Assembly (NCBI GenBank): GCA_910587195.1
Contig: CAJUKL010000052.1
Coordinates: forward strand, 1 to 15,460
Direction: 5' to 3'
Length of the DNA stretch: 15,460 nucleotides
Source: an uncultured Clostridia bacterium
Lineage (GTDB): Bacteria; Bacillota; Clostridia; Lachnospirales; Anaerotignaceae
This document shows positions 1 to 6,629 of the stretch, piece after piece. How positions within the stretch are numbered: the stretch's first letter is position 1; each line of letters begins with the position of its first letter. The notes under the pieces were generated by a model that did no database searches, was not told where the DNA came from, and worked only from the letters and a program-made list of their open reading frames with translations. The translations under genes were made by a program, and so were the position numbers.

Positions 1-54
1 CGAACGAGAAGCCCCCGCCTCTATGCGTTAGCATAGGCGGTGGGAGTATGTCAC
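1..54 (+). mobile_element. Right end of an IS200/IS605-type element (partial)
   Basis: Only the last ~54 bases are in the window. A GC-rich imperfect hairpin spans about 11-46: the arm gcccccgcctctatgc pairs, with a bulge, with gcataggcggtgggag. It is followed by tatgtcac. A C-rich/G-rich subterminal hairpin ending in a TCAC-like tail and overlapping the end of tnpB is the usual right end of IS200/IS605 and IS605-like elements, where it also forms the scaffold of the TnpB guide RNA (family knowledge). DpnII homology starts immediately after it, so the element end probably lies near base 54-55. The exact boundary is inferred. Confidence 0.55.
2..31 (+). CDS. tnpB: C-terminal tail of TnpB RNA-guided nuclease (partial)
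   Basis: Frame 2 from the window edge reads EREAPASMR followed by TAG at 29-31. A short basic/acidic tail ending inside the element's right-end hairpin is what TnpB proteins of IS605-family elements show. Only ten codons are visible, so the assignment rests mainly on its position inside the hairpin. Frame 1 also gives a plausible tail (RTRSPRLYALA, then stop at 34-36), so the frame itself is uncertain. Confidence 0.35.
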   Translation, partial: EREAPASMR

Positions 55-55
55 A

Positions 56-898
56 GCATGGCTGTCAGAATTTCGTAACAGTATTGCTGATTATGGATAT
101 TATGTTGATTTTAAAAAAATATATCGTAATATTGATAATATAAAAATAGAATTAAACATATTAAATTCATTGATAGGCTCAAAAAATATAGAAAGTGATT
201 TTGAAGTACTTATTAAAAAATATCCAGAAGTTTTAAAATGTATTCCTTTGCTTTTAGCAGTTAGAACAAATGAAATATATGCTATTGATGGTGATGGCGA
301 ATTTACATATCAATTTAGAACTCCTAACCTTTCTATAGAGCAATATAAAATATTTATGAGAAAAACAGGATTATTTGACTTAATTCAAAATCATATTATC
401 AATAATATTATAGACTATGTTACAGGTGTTGAAACAGGTTTGGATTCTAATGCCAGAAAAAATCGTGGTGGTCATTTGATGGAAAATTTAGTAGAAAGTT
501 TTATTAAGAAGTCAGGTTTTACAAGAGATAAGACTTATTTTAAAGAAATGTATATTCACCAAATAGTAGAGAAGTGGAATATTGATTTATCAGCTATTTC
601 AAATGAAGGAAAAACAGAAAAACGCTTTGATTTTGTTATAAAAACAGATAGTATGATATATGGAATAGAAACAAATTTTTATAGTAGTGGTGGTTCTAAA
701 TTGAATGAAACAGCTAGAAGTTATAAAACGCTTGCATTAGAAGCAGATAATATTGATGGTTTTACATTTGTGTGGTTTACTGATGGAAAAGGCTGGACAA
801 ATGCTCGTTATAATCTTGAAGAAACATTTGATGTTATGGAGCATATTTACAATATCAAAGATATGGAAAATGGTATTATAGATAAAATTTGTATTTAA
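56..898 (+). CDS. DpnII/MboI-family type II restriction endonuclease, 5' end lost
   Basis: This is a DpnII-type endonuclease, whose relatives cut unmethylated GATC. The frame stays open from base 32. Homology to the DpnII N-terminus begins at about 56 (AWLSEF, then a YYVDFKKIY-like stretch and LNSLIGSKN). Typical blocks follow: GLDSNARKNRGG, a nuclease-core RFDFVIK, then IETNFYSSGGSKLNETARSYK-like residues, i.e. the family's D...E-x-N arrangement. About 280 residues are readable, close to full family length, but the first ~8-10 residues are replaced by an IS200/IS605-type end. No in-frame ATG or GTG with a ribosome binding site exists. The first conventional alternative, TTG at 170, would lose ~38 conserved residues. 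The ATG at 48 is in another frame and stops within ~32 codons. The gene is therefore probably inactive or poorly expressed. A methyltransferase follows after 59 bases. Confidence 0.85.
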   Translation, partial: AWLSEFRNSIADYGYYVDFKKIYRNIDNIKIELNILNSLIGSKNIESDFEVLIKKYPEVLKCIPLLLAVRTNEIYAIDGDGEFTYQFRTPNLSIEQYKIFMRKTGLFDLIQNHIINNIIDYVTGVETGLDSNARKNRGGHLMENLVESFIKKSGFTRDKTYFKEMYIHQIVEKWNIDLSAISNEGKTEKRFDFVIKTDSMIYGIETNFYSSGGSKLNETARSYKTLALEADNIDGFTFVWFTDGKGWTNARYNLEETFDVMEHIYNIKDMENGIIDKICI

Positions 899-957
899 AA
901 CTGAAAAATGATTTTCTATAAGTGAGAAATGTATTTTTTAGTATAAAGGATTTAAAA

Positions 958-1707
958 ATGATAAAAAAGAAAGTAAAAAGATGGGAACCTGAAAATTTTA
1001 AACCAGAAATGACAACAATTTGGTCCTTTCCACAACATGGAGATTGGGCAACTCATGATTCAAAATGGCGAGGAAATTGGTCACCATATATACCAAGAAA
1101 TATCATATTAAAATATTCACAAGAAGGAGATTTGCTTCTTGACCAATTTGTAGGTGGAGGAACCACGCTTGTTGAAGCAAAACTTTTAAACAGAGATATT
1201 ATTGGCATTGATATTAATCAAAATGCTCTTAAAGTATGTAGAGAAAAAACTTCTTTTAACTATGAACCAGCAAAGGGAAAAGTCTATATCAAAAAAGCAG
1301 ATGCCAGAAATCTTCATTTTATTCCTAATGAAAGTATTGATTTAATATGTACACATCCACCATATGCAAATATTATCAAATATAGTGAGAATATTGATGA
1401 AGATTTATCACAATTAAAAATTCAAGATTTTATACAAGAAATGAAAAAAGTTGCAGAGGAAAGCTATCGTGTTTTAAAAGAAGATAAATTTTGTGCTATT
1501 CTTATGGGCGATACTAGACAAAAAGGTTATATGGTACCACTGTCATTTGATATTATGAAAGTTTTTGAGAACATAGGTTTTAAGCTCAAAGAATTAATTA
1601 TTAAAGAGCAACATAATTGTCAATCAACAGCCTATTGGGAAATAAATAGTGAAAAATATAATTTTTTACTTATTAAACATGAGCATTTGTTTATATTTAG
1701 AAAGTGA
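958..1707 (+). CDS. DNA methyltransferase, probably the partner of the DpnII-like nuclease
   Basis: This is a SAM-dependent methyltransferase of about 249 residues. The SAM-binding motif I DQFVGGGTTLVEA is at residues 62-74, motif II GIDIN at 83-87, and the catalytic motif IV THPPY at 132-136. That motif implies amino methylation of adenine (N6) or cytosine (N4). The order, motif I before IV, and the HPPY form differ from the Dam-like DPPY enzymes usually found with DpnII; the layout resembles TRM11-like/COG1041 or small phage DNA methylases. The ATG at 958 was chosen because AAAGGA at 945-950 precedes it at good spacing; a GTG at 922 would add 12 residues without a ribosome site. Position next to the restriction gene suggests it protects host DNA, but its target sequence cannot be read. 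A tRNA/RNA substrate is a less likely alternative. Confidence 0.75.
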   Translation: MIKKKVKRWEPENFKPEMTTIWSFPQHGDWATHDSKWRGNWSPYIPRNIILKYSQEGDLLLDQFVGGGTTLVEAKLLNRDIIGIDINQNALKVCREKTSFNYEPAKGKVYIKKADARNLHFIPNESIDLICTHPPYANIIKYSENIDEDLSQLKIQDFIQEMKKVAEESYRVLKEDKFCAILMGDTRQKGYMVPLSFDIMKVFENIGFKLKELIIKEQHNCQSTAYWEINSEKYNFLLIKHEHLFIFRK

Positions 1708-1716
1708 GGAATAAAA

Positions 1717-2424
1717 ATGTCATTTTTGATTTCAGTATTTGTAAATGAAGGAATTGTTTTAGCAAGTGACAGACGTATTACATATACAGATACACAAATT
1801 ATTAATGGAAATTTAGTTAAAAGGATTGGAATACATAATAATAATTCTACAGATAAAACTTTTATATGTCCAAATGGTGCAGGAATATCAGTTTGTGGAA
1901 ATGCTACACTATTAAATAAACCAATAACAGGATTTATTTTAGACATGATACGAACAAAAATAAGTGAGACATGTGAAATTGAGGATATTCCTCAAATTAT
2001 TATTAATTATTTTAATGCTTTAGAAGAAATACCTGACACAGATTTTATTGTTGCTGGTTATGACATAAAATACAAGAAAAGGCAATTGATATATAAATTA
2101 AATGTGCAAACTAAAAAGGTGGAAAACATAGATACAACATTACAAGGAGCTACATGGCAAGGAGAGACTTCTACATTTACTCGGTTAATTAAGAATGTAG
2201 CTTTGAAAATTGAAGATGGTACTTATGAAGATTTACCTGTTGAAAATATATTATTTGAATTTTTTACTTTACAAGATGCTGTTGATTTTGCTCGGTATGC
2301 TGTTGAGACAACTATTCAAACAATGAGATTCAAAAATGTTGTTGAAACTGTTGGTGGGGATGTAGATATATTAGTAATTACACCAAACGAAACGAAATGG
2401 TTGCAAAAAAAGAATTTATTTTAA
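1717..2424 (+). CDS. Proteasome-like N-terminal-nucleophile hydrolase
   Basis: A 235-residue protein whose start, MSFLISVFVNEGIVLASDRR, aligns with the first strands of proteasome beta subunits and HslV. After Met removal the nucleophile position would be Ser1. Asp falls at mature position 17 exactly as in proteasomes, and Lys35 (mature 34) lies near the expected Lys33. A GGDVDILVITP segment near the C-terminus also fits the family's last strands. Proteasome-type enzymes are self-compartmentalised threonine proteases; here Ser takes that role, which is seen in some Ntn hydrolases. It is cytoplasmic, with no signal peptide. It starts 9 bases after the methyltransferase stop, with a gaggaa ribosome site, so the two are probably cotranscribed. 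Whether it is a protease, an amidase or inactive is unknown. Fold-level confidence is fair; function is unassigned. Confidence 0.6.
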   Translation: MSFLISVFVNEGIVLASDRRITYTDTQIINGNLVKRIGIHNNNSTDKTFICPNGAGISVCGNATLLNKPITGFILDMIRTKISETCEIEDIPQIIINYFNALEEIPDTDFIVAGYDIKYKKRQLIYKLNVQTKKVENIDTTLQGATWQGETSTFTRLIKNVALKIEDGTYEDLPVENILFEFFTLQDAVDFARYAVETTIQTMRFKNVVETVGGDVDILVITPNETKWLQKKNLF

Positions 2425-2496
2425 TTATATTTTCTGTTTCAATACAGGTAATATAATAAAAAAATTAAATTTATTAGATATAGAAAGGATAAGAAA

Positions 2497-3240
2497 ATGA
2501 AATTTATAGAAACAGTAAATGAGCTTATATCAAAAAAAGAAATTCAAGAGGAATCTACTGATTTTTTTGAAGATATTATTAAAGCACTATTAGGTAATCC
2601 TATATCTACTGGCAAGATTATTATTTTTCTTGCAAAATTTCCTACTCTTATTCATGAAAAATTACTTTGGTCAAAATTTGAAATGTTTCTAAATGGCATA
2701 TATTTATCTAAAGATGATTGTAACAAATTATATGATAAATTGACAAAAGATGGAGAAAAGAAAGATAATTCTCAGCGATTATTGTCGTATATAGATAAAG
2801 CAGAAACACAGAAAAAAATAAAGTATTTAATTAATGCAACACACTGTTTGCTTATAGATTTTATTGATTTATCAACTTATTTTCGTATTTGTTATGCAAT
2901 AGTACATACTTTAGAAGAAGATTTGCAATTTTTAAAGCAGAACATAAATAAAACTGAATTTTCGTGGAATTTATGCGTTCAAGGATTACTAACAACAGGG
3001 CTTATGTATCAAAGTGTATTTGATGGAAATGGAGAGCAAAAATATTCTTTTACATCTACTGCAAAATTGATAGACCAATTCGCTTTAAGTTGTGATAATA
3101 TTAATAGATATCCTAATATTGGAACTATTCAGATTGAAGAAACACCATTAACAATGAATATATTACATCCCAATTTAGAAGATATGATGGCAACAGATGA
3201 AGAAGTTAATGAAATGTTGAATGAGGTATTTGGAAAATAA
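2497..3240 (+). CDS. Hypothetical protein, 247 aa
   Basis: I do not recognise this protein. It is soluble-looking, rich in Lys, Asp and Glu, largely helical by composition, and has no signal peptide. A moderately hydrophobic stretch (KIIIFLAKFPTLI, residues ~40-52) and another (CLLIDFIDLSTYF, ~117-129) are too polar or short to be sure membrane spans. The C-terminus is acidic (EEVNEMLNEVFGK). An AAAGGA ribosome site sits at 2484-2489 before the ATG. It lies 72 bases after the Ntn hydrolase gene, on the same strand, with no terminator between, so it may be a partner or cargo of the same operon. Such short helical proteins are common as phage- or island-borne accessory proteins. Confidence 0.55.
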   Translation: MKFIETVNELISKKEIQEESTDFFEDIIKALLGNPISTGKIIIFLAKFPTLIHEKLLWSKFEMFLNGIYLSKDDCNKLYDKLTKDGEKKDNSQRLLSYIDKAETQKKIKYLINATHCLLIDFIDLSTYFRICYAIVHTLEEDLQFLKQNINKTEFSWNLCVQGLLTTGLMYQSVFDGNGEQKYSFTSTAKLIDQFALSCDNINRYPNIGTIQIEETPLTMNILHPNLEDMMATDEEVNEMLNEVFGK

Positions 3241-3263
3241 AAAATATATTGATTTTAGATTCT

Positions 3264-3282
3264 GGCTCTAATTTGGCTCTAA
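3264..3282 (+). repeat. Direct repeat pair ggctctaa, 11-base period
   Basis: The octamer ggctctaa occurs at 3264-3271 and 3275-3282, one helical turn apart, just left of the tuf remnant. Tyrosine-integrase elements carry such paired short repeats as arm-type binding sites near att. The role is inferred from location only. Confidence 0.4.
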
Positions 3283-3384
3283 AAATTTTGGATATATGGT
3301 ATAATATGTGCAAAACAAAGCACTTTAAAGTATAGAAATGAAGAAAAATCAATAAAAATAACAATGATTTTACAAAAGAGAAAA

Positions 3385-3438
3385 CGTGAAGGTGGTAGAA
3401 CAGTAGGTGCTGGTTCTGTTACTGAAATTATTGACTAA
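3385..3438 (+). pseudogene. tuf: 3' end of tuf (EF-Tu) gene, isolated remnant; probable attachment site
   Basis: The 18 codons (17 plus stop) read REGGRTVGAGSVTEIID and TAA, the unmistakable C-terminus of elongation factor Tu (family consensus REGGRTVGAGVV..II). Codons such as CGT, GGT and GCT are those of highly expressed genes and differ from the neighbours. Nothing upstream encodes the rest of EF-Tu: the same frame runs back only through an unrelated short stretch (MILQKRK). A strong terminator follows after 22 bases. This is what is left when an element integrates in the 3' end of a gene and carries or displaces a copy of that end. I infer an attL/attR of a tuf-specific integrase; the intact tuf should lie outside the window. 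Confidence 0.75.
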
Positions 3439-3460
3439 TTTGTAAAAGCGATGATTTTAA

Positions 3461-3493
3461 GGGCTTTCCGAGTATTTCGGAAAGTCCTTTTTT
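3461..3493 (+). terminator. Rho-independent terminator after the tuf remnant
   Basis: An 11-base stem (gggctttccga at 3461-3471 with tcggaaagtcc at 3477-3487, one G-U pair), a 5-base loop and a run of T at 3488-3493. It lies 22 bases after the tuf stop and is most simply the native or element-borne tuf terminator. It also insulates the region to its right from transcription coming from the restriction operon. Confidence 0.85.
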
Positions 3494-3522
3494 AATGTAT
3501 AATATAATATTTTTTTGAAAAT

Positions 3523-3542
3523 GGTGCCAAATCGGTGCCAAA
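3523..3542 (+). repeat. Direct repeat pair ggtgccaaa, 11-base period
   Basis: The nonamer ggtgccaaa occurs at 3523-3531 and 3534-3542, again one helical turn apart, between the terminator and the end of the repressor gene. It is a candidate arm-type site for the integrase encoded at 4485-5543. The sequence differs from the pair at 3264-3282. Confidence 0.4.
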
Positions 3543-3546
3543 ATAC

Positions 3547-4029
3547 TTACCAGCCTTTTATTTGTTTTACTTGTTCTGCTCTTTGTGGGTCTTTGTGATA
3601 TTGCAGTTTGAATTGTATTGTTTGTACGATTTCTTGCCTTGCTTCATCATCTAGCTGATAAAATGAAGTCAAAAGATTATCTACATCAGGCATACTGTTT
3701 TTTCCAAATAGATACATAAGAGGATACATAGAATTTTTTAAATAAGTTTTTACTCGACTTCCGTCTAAAGCACCATGTAAACCATCTGGTAGTGTTGGGT
3801 ATATTTCTTCTTCTGTGATAGCACCAGAAAACGGACTGGCAGAGCATATTTCATTTACATCAATTTCTAATTCATTTGCTAAACGCAATGCGAAATCAAA
3901 ACGAATATTGGAATCTTTTTGAATGATTGAATAAAGTGTAGTCGCACTGATTCCTGTAGCTTTTGCAATTTTGCGAACATTAGTACCTTTACTATCTAGT
4001 ATTGTTTTTAGTTTTTTTCCATCTCCCAT
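3547..4029 (-). CDS. XRE-family HTH repressor of the integrative element
   Basis: A 160-residue protein with an N-terminal Cro/cI-type helix-turn-helix at about residues 5-60 (LKTILDSKGTNVRKIAKATG, then ISATTLYSIIQKDSNIRFD) and a C-terminal region without an obvious catalytic site. That region is helical from ~115 (LLTSFYQLDDEARQEIVQTI) and likely dimerises. No LexA-like Ser/Lys protease motif or ImmA-type metalloprotease motif is visible. AGGAGA on the minus strand precedes the ATG at 4029. It diverges from the excisionase and integrase genes across a 244-base intergenic region containing a TATACGAA-type palindrome, so it probably represses the rightward promoter and keeps the element integrated. 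The assignment as DNA-binding regulator is firm; the role as element master repressor is inferred. Confidence 0.85.
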   Translation of the reverse strand: MGDGKKLKTILDSKGTNVRKIAKATGISATTLYSIIQKDSNIRFDFALRLANELEIDVNEICSASPFSGAITEEEIYPTLPDGLHGALDGSRVKTYLKNSMYPLMYLFGKNSMPDVDNLLTSFYQLDDEARQEIVQTIQFKLQYHKDPQRAEQVKQIKGW

Positions 4030-4169
4030 AAAAATCTCCTACTTTCATATAAAAATTTATTACGAACTCCATAAATCTAATTATTATCATATCATATATT
4101 ATAGAAATAAAAAAGATAAACTTTTTATAAATAATATACGAAAAACATAAAAAATATTTTTATGAAATA

Positions 4170-4198
4170 TTGACACAATAAAAATAAAGTGCTACTAT
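4170..4198 (+). promoter_or_regulatory. Putative rightward promoter for the xis-int operon
   Basis: TTGACA at 4170-4175 is followed after 17 bases by TACTAT at 4193-4198; an overlapping TATAAA is at 4196-4201. The -10 abuts the palindrome at 4202-4218, an arrangement in which repressor binding would block polymerase. Confidence 0.5.
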
Positions 4199-4201
4199 AA
4201 A

Positions 4202-4218
4202 TATACGAAATTCGTATA
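4202..4218. promoter_or_regulatory. Perfect 17-base palindrome, candidate repressor operator
   Basis: TATACGAA-a-TTCGTATA is a perfect dyad overlapping the putative start region of the xis-int transcript. The same half site TATACGAA recurs at 4135-4142, and a shorter TACGAA at 4060-4065, both between the divergent genes. Several spaced half sites near an XRE repressor gene are typical of phage-like operators. Binding by the 3547-4029 product is inferred. Confidence 0.55.
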
Positions 4219-4273
4219 ACAAATAAATATAAATATTGTAATGAATTTTGATTGAAAAAAGGAGGTCGAATAT

Positions 4274-4468
4274 ATGGCAAATTATCAATACATGATGAGT
4301 GCTGATGATGTGGCACGAGAATTAAGTTGTTCCAAATCTTATGCCTACAAAATAGTAAAAAAATTAAATCAAGAGCTTGCTGCACAAGGGTATATTACAA
4401 TAGCAGGCAGAATTCCAAAAACATATTTGGCAAAAAAGATGTATGGTTATGAGTTATTAAAAAGTTGA
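4274..4468 (+). CDS. Excisionase-like small HTH protein
   Basis: A 64-residue protein with a helix-turn-helix/winged-helix start (YMMSADDVARELSCSKSYAY, residues 6-25) of the HTH_17/MerR-like type used by Xis and small element regulators. The C-terminal half is basic (GRIPKTYLAKKMYGYELLK). A strong AAAGGAGG precedes the ATG, and the integrase starts 16 bases after its stop, a usual xis-int order. Such proteins bend att DNA and steer the integrase towards excision; a purely transcriptional role is the alternative. Confidence 0.7.
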   Translation: MANYQYMMSADDVARELSCSKSYAYKIVKKLNQELAAQGYITIAGRIPKTYLAKKMYGYELLKS

Positions 4469-4484
4469 ACAAAAGGAGGTTACT

Positions 4485-5543
4485 ATGGCTTACAAGGAAA
4501 AAGACACCAAAAAATGGACAGCTCAATGGTTTGAAACAAATGTAAAGGGGGAAAAGAAAAAAAGAAGAAAAAGAGGTTTTGAAACAAAACGAGAGGCTTT
4601 AGAATATGAGCGACAAAAGAAGTTAAATAGCAACAGAAATATGAATATGAAATTGAGCGATTTTGTAGACATCTATTTTGATGATAAACAAAATGAATTG
4701 AAACAACGCACAATAAAAAATAAAAGATATATGATGGAACAACATATTATTCCTTATTTTGGAAATGAAAAGATAAATGAAATTACAGCTTCTCAAATCA
4801 TACAATGGCAGAATGAAATGCAGACAAAAGGATTTTCAGAGGCATATTTGAGAATGATTCAAAATCAATTAACTTGTTTATTTTCTCATGCTTCTCGCAT
4901 ATATGATTTAAGTGCAAATCCATGCAAAAAAGTAAAATCTATGGGGAGCTTTGATGTAAGGAGTTTAAATTTTTGGACAAAGGAAGAATATGATAAATTT
5001 ATTCAAACAATAGAGCTAGGAACAAGATATTATATTATTTTTGAAATTCTTTTTTGGACAGGCTGTAGAATAGGAGAATTGTTAGCACTGACCAAACAAG
5101 ACATCAATTTTGAAAAAAATCAAATCAGTATTAACAAAACATATTATCGAGCAAACGGACAGGATATTATTACAGAACCCAAGACAAAACAATCTATCAG
5201 AACAGTGGAAATACCAGAATTCTTAAAGCAAGAAATCAAATGTTTTATTGATAGACATTATGGTATGCCCGATAATGAAAGACTTTTTCCAATTGTGCAG
5301 GAAGCAGTACAACATAAAATGAAGCGTCATATTGAAAAGTCTGGTGTAAAGTATATCCGTGTCCATGATACCCGTCATTCACATGTAGCGTACTTAATCA
5401 ATAAAGGTGTTGACCCTATTTTGATAAAAGAAAGAGTAGGACATAAAGATATACGAATTACATTAAATACTTATGGGCATTTATACCCAAACCAGCAAAG
5501 AAAGATAGCAGATTTAATTGACAGTGAAAAAAATAAGTCCTAA
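4485..5543 (+). CDS. int: Tyrosine recombinase / site-specific integrase
   Basis: A 352-residue phage- or ICE-type integrase. Residues 1-45 form an arm-type DNA-binding domain (three-strand, AP2-like; WTAQWFETNVKGEKKKRRKR, 11-30). Residues ~57-150 form the SAM-like core-binding domain, and ~165-345 the catalytic domain. The active-site set is complete: R195 (TGCRIGE), a beta-hairpin Lys around 233-235, H294 and R297 (VHDTRHSH), H320 (VGHKDI) and nucleophile Y330 (LNTYGHLYP). An AAAGGAGG ribosome site precedes the ATG. It integrates and excises the element by strand exchange at a short att core. The nearest att candidate is the tuf 3' remnant ~1 kb upstream with repeat pairs on either side. 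Function is certain; its use of that att site is inferred. Confidence 0.95.
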   Translation: MAYKEKDTKKWTAQWFETNVKGEKKKRRKRGFETKREALEYERQKKLNSNRNMNMKLSDFVDIYFDDKQNELKQRTIKNKRYMMEQHIIPYFGNEKINEITASQIIQWQNEMQTKGFSEAYLRMIQNQLTCLFSHASRIYDLSANPCKKVKSMGSFDVRSLNFWTKEEYDKFIQTIELGTRYYIIFEILFWTGCRIGELLALTKQDINFEKNQISINKTYYRANGQDIITEPKTKQSIRTVEIPEFLKQEIKCFIDRHYGMPDNERLFPIVQEAVQHKMKRHIEKSGVKYIRVHDTRHSHVAYLINKGVDPILIKERVGHKDIRITLNTYGHLYPNQQRKIADLIDSEKNKS

Positions 5544-5573
5544 CAGCAGGAACTGTTAAGACTCATGATAACT

Positions 5574-5624
5574 GAAGAACTTCTGTTATCTACCAATATA
5601 ATATAAGTATAACAGAGGTTCTTC
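5574..5624. repeat. 16-base inverted repeat between integrase and repA-like gene
   Basis: gaagaacttctgttat (5574-5589) pairs with ataacagaggttcttc (5609-5624) with a single G-U, around a 19-base AT-rich loop that contains TATAAT. No T-run follows directly, so it is not a clear terminator. It may be an attenuator, a processing site, or a binding site at a promoter for the next gene. Confidence 0.6.
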
Positions 5625-5666
5625 ATTGTATCAATAAAATTTTATAAAAAAAATGGAGGACTTTTT

Positions 5667-6629
5667 ATGAAAGAAGCAGATGTGAAAATGATTAAAATGT
5701 CAGATGTTCAAACACAGACCATAGAATGGCTTTGGTATCCCTTTATTCCTTATGGAAAATTGACCATTATTCAGGGTGACCCTGGTGATGGCAAAACGAC
5801 ACTTGCATTGAATATAGCAGCAAAACTGTCAAATGGTAAGGGATTAGAAAACGAAATTATGACACAAGAGCCTGTAACGATTATATATCAGACAGCAGAA
5901 GATGGTCTTGCAGATACAGTAAAACCAAGACTGGAAAATGCAGAAGCGGATTGCAGCAGAATATTGGTGATTGATGAAAGTAGCAAATTATTATCTATGA
6001 CAGATGAAAGACTAGAAAAAGCTTTAATACAAACGAATGCGAAAGTGCTTATTTTAGACCCAATACAGGCATATTTAGGCGGAGGAATAGACATGAATAG
6101 AGCAAATGAAGCAAGAAATATAACAAAACAATTAGGAATGTTAGCAGAAAAATATCAATGTGCTATTCTTTTAATTGGACATATGAATAAGGCAGCGGGA
6201 AATAAAGCGGTATATAGAGGTATGGGTTCTATTGACTTTTTTGCGGTAGCAAGAAGTGTGTTACTAGTTGGTAGAGTAAAAGGAGAGCCTGATATTAGAG
6301 CTGTAGTTCAAATAAAAAATAATATTGCAGCTTTTGGACATTCCAAAGCATTTCGATTATCCGAAAAAGGATTTGAATGGCTAGGGGATTATGAAATTAC
6401 TGCTGATGAAGTATTAGGTGGTATTGTCCCTAAAATAAATAAGCTGGAACAGGCAAAACAAATGTTACAAAAACTTTCAGAAAGTTCAAATATGATACCA
6501 AGTAGTGAAATTTTCAATATGGCTAATGAGAAATGTATTTCTAAAAGGACATTGGAAACTGTGAAAAAAGAATTAGGAATTAAGGCAAAAAAGATTGATG
6601 GTTTATGGTATTGGGAATTTAATAAATGA
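5667..6629 (+). CDS. RepA-like (RecA-fold) replicative helicase ATPase
   Basis: A 320-residue AAA_25/RepA-like ATPase, the family of RSF1010 RepA and many island or plasmid helicases. Walker A GDPGDGKTT is at residues 37-45, Walker B VLILDP at 127-132, and the sensor-like GHMNK at 171-175. It opens with a short lead (IEWLWYPFIPYGKLTIIQ) that such proteins share. The last ~60 residues look like a winged helix (SSEIFNMANEKCISKRTLET, then a KKELGIKAKKIDGLWYWEF-type wing), which could bind DNA. GGAGG at 5653 precedes the ATG. It is likely a hexameric helicase loading at the element's own origin; the hairpin repeats that begin at its stop codon are the natural candidate. A DNA-repair (RadA-like) role is less likely in this context. 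Confidence 0.8.
   Translation: MKEADVKMIKMSDVQTQTIEWLWYPFIPYGKLTIIQGDPGDGKTTLALNIAAKLSNGKGLENEIMTQEPVTIIYQTAEDGLADTVKPRLENAEADCSRILVIDESSKLLSMTDERLEKALIQTNAKVLILDPIQAYLGGGIDMNRANEARNITKQLGMLAEKYQCAILLIGHMNKAAGNKAVYRGMGSIDFFAVARSVLLVGRVKGEPDIRAVVQIKNNIAAFGHSKAFRLSEKGFEWLGDYEITADEVLGGIVPKINKLEQAKQMLQKLSESSNMIPSSEIFNMANEKCISKRTLETVKKELGIKAKKIDGLWYWEFNK

Noticed and set aside
1632..1946. 104-codon minus-strand open frame
   Set aside because: Antisense to the start of the Ntn hydrolase and end of the methyltransferase genes, both well supported.
4125..4385. 86-codon minus-strand open frame
   Set aside because: It covers the divergent promoter region and the xis gene on the other strand; hydrophobic low-complexity composition.
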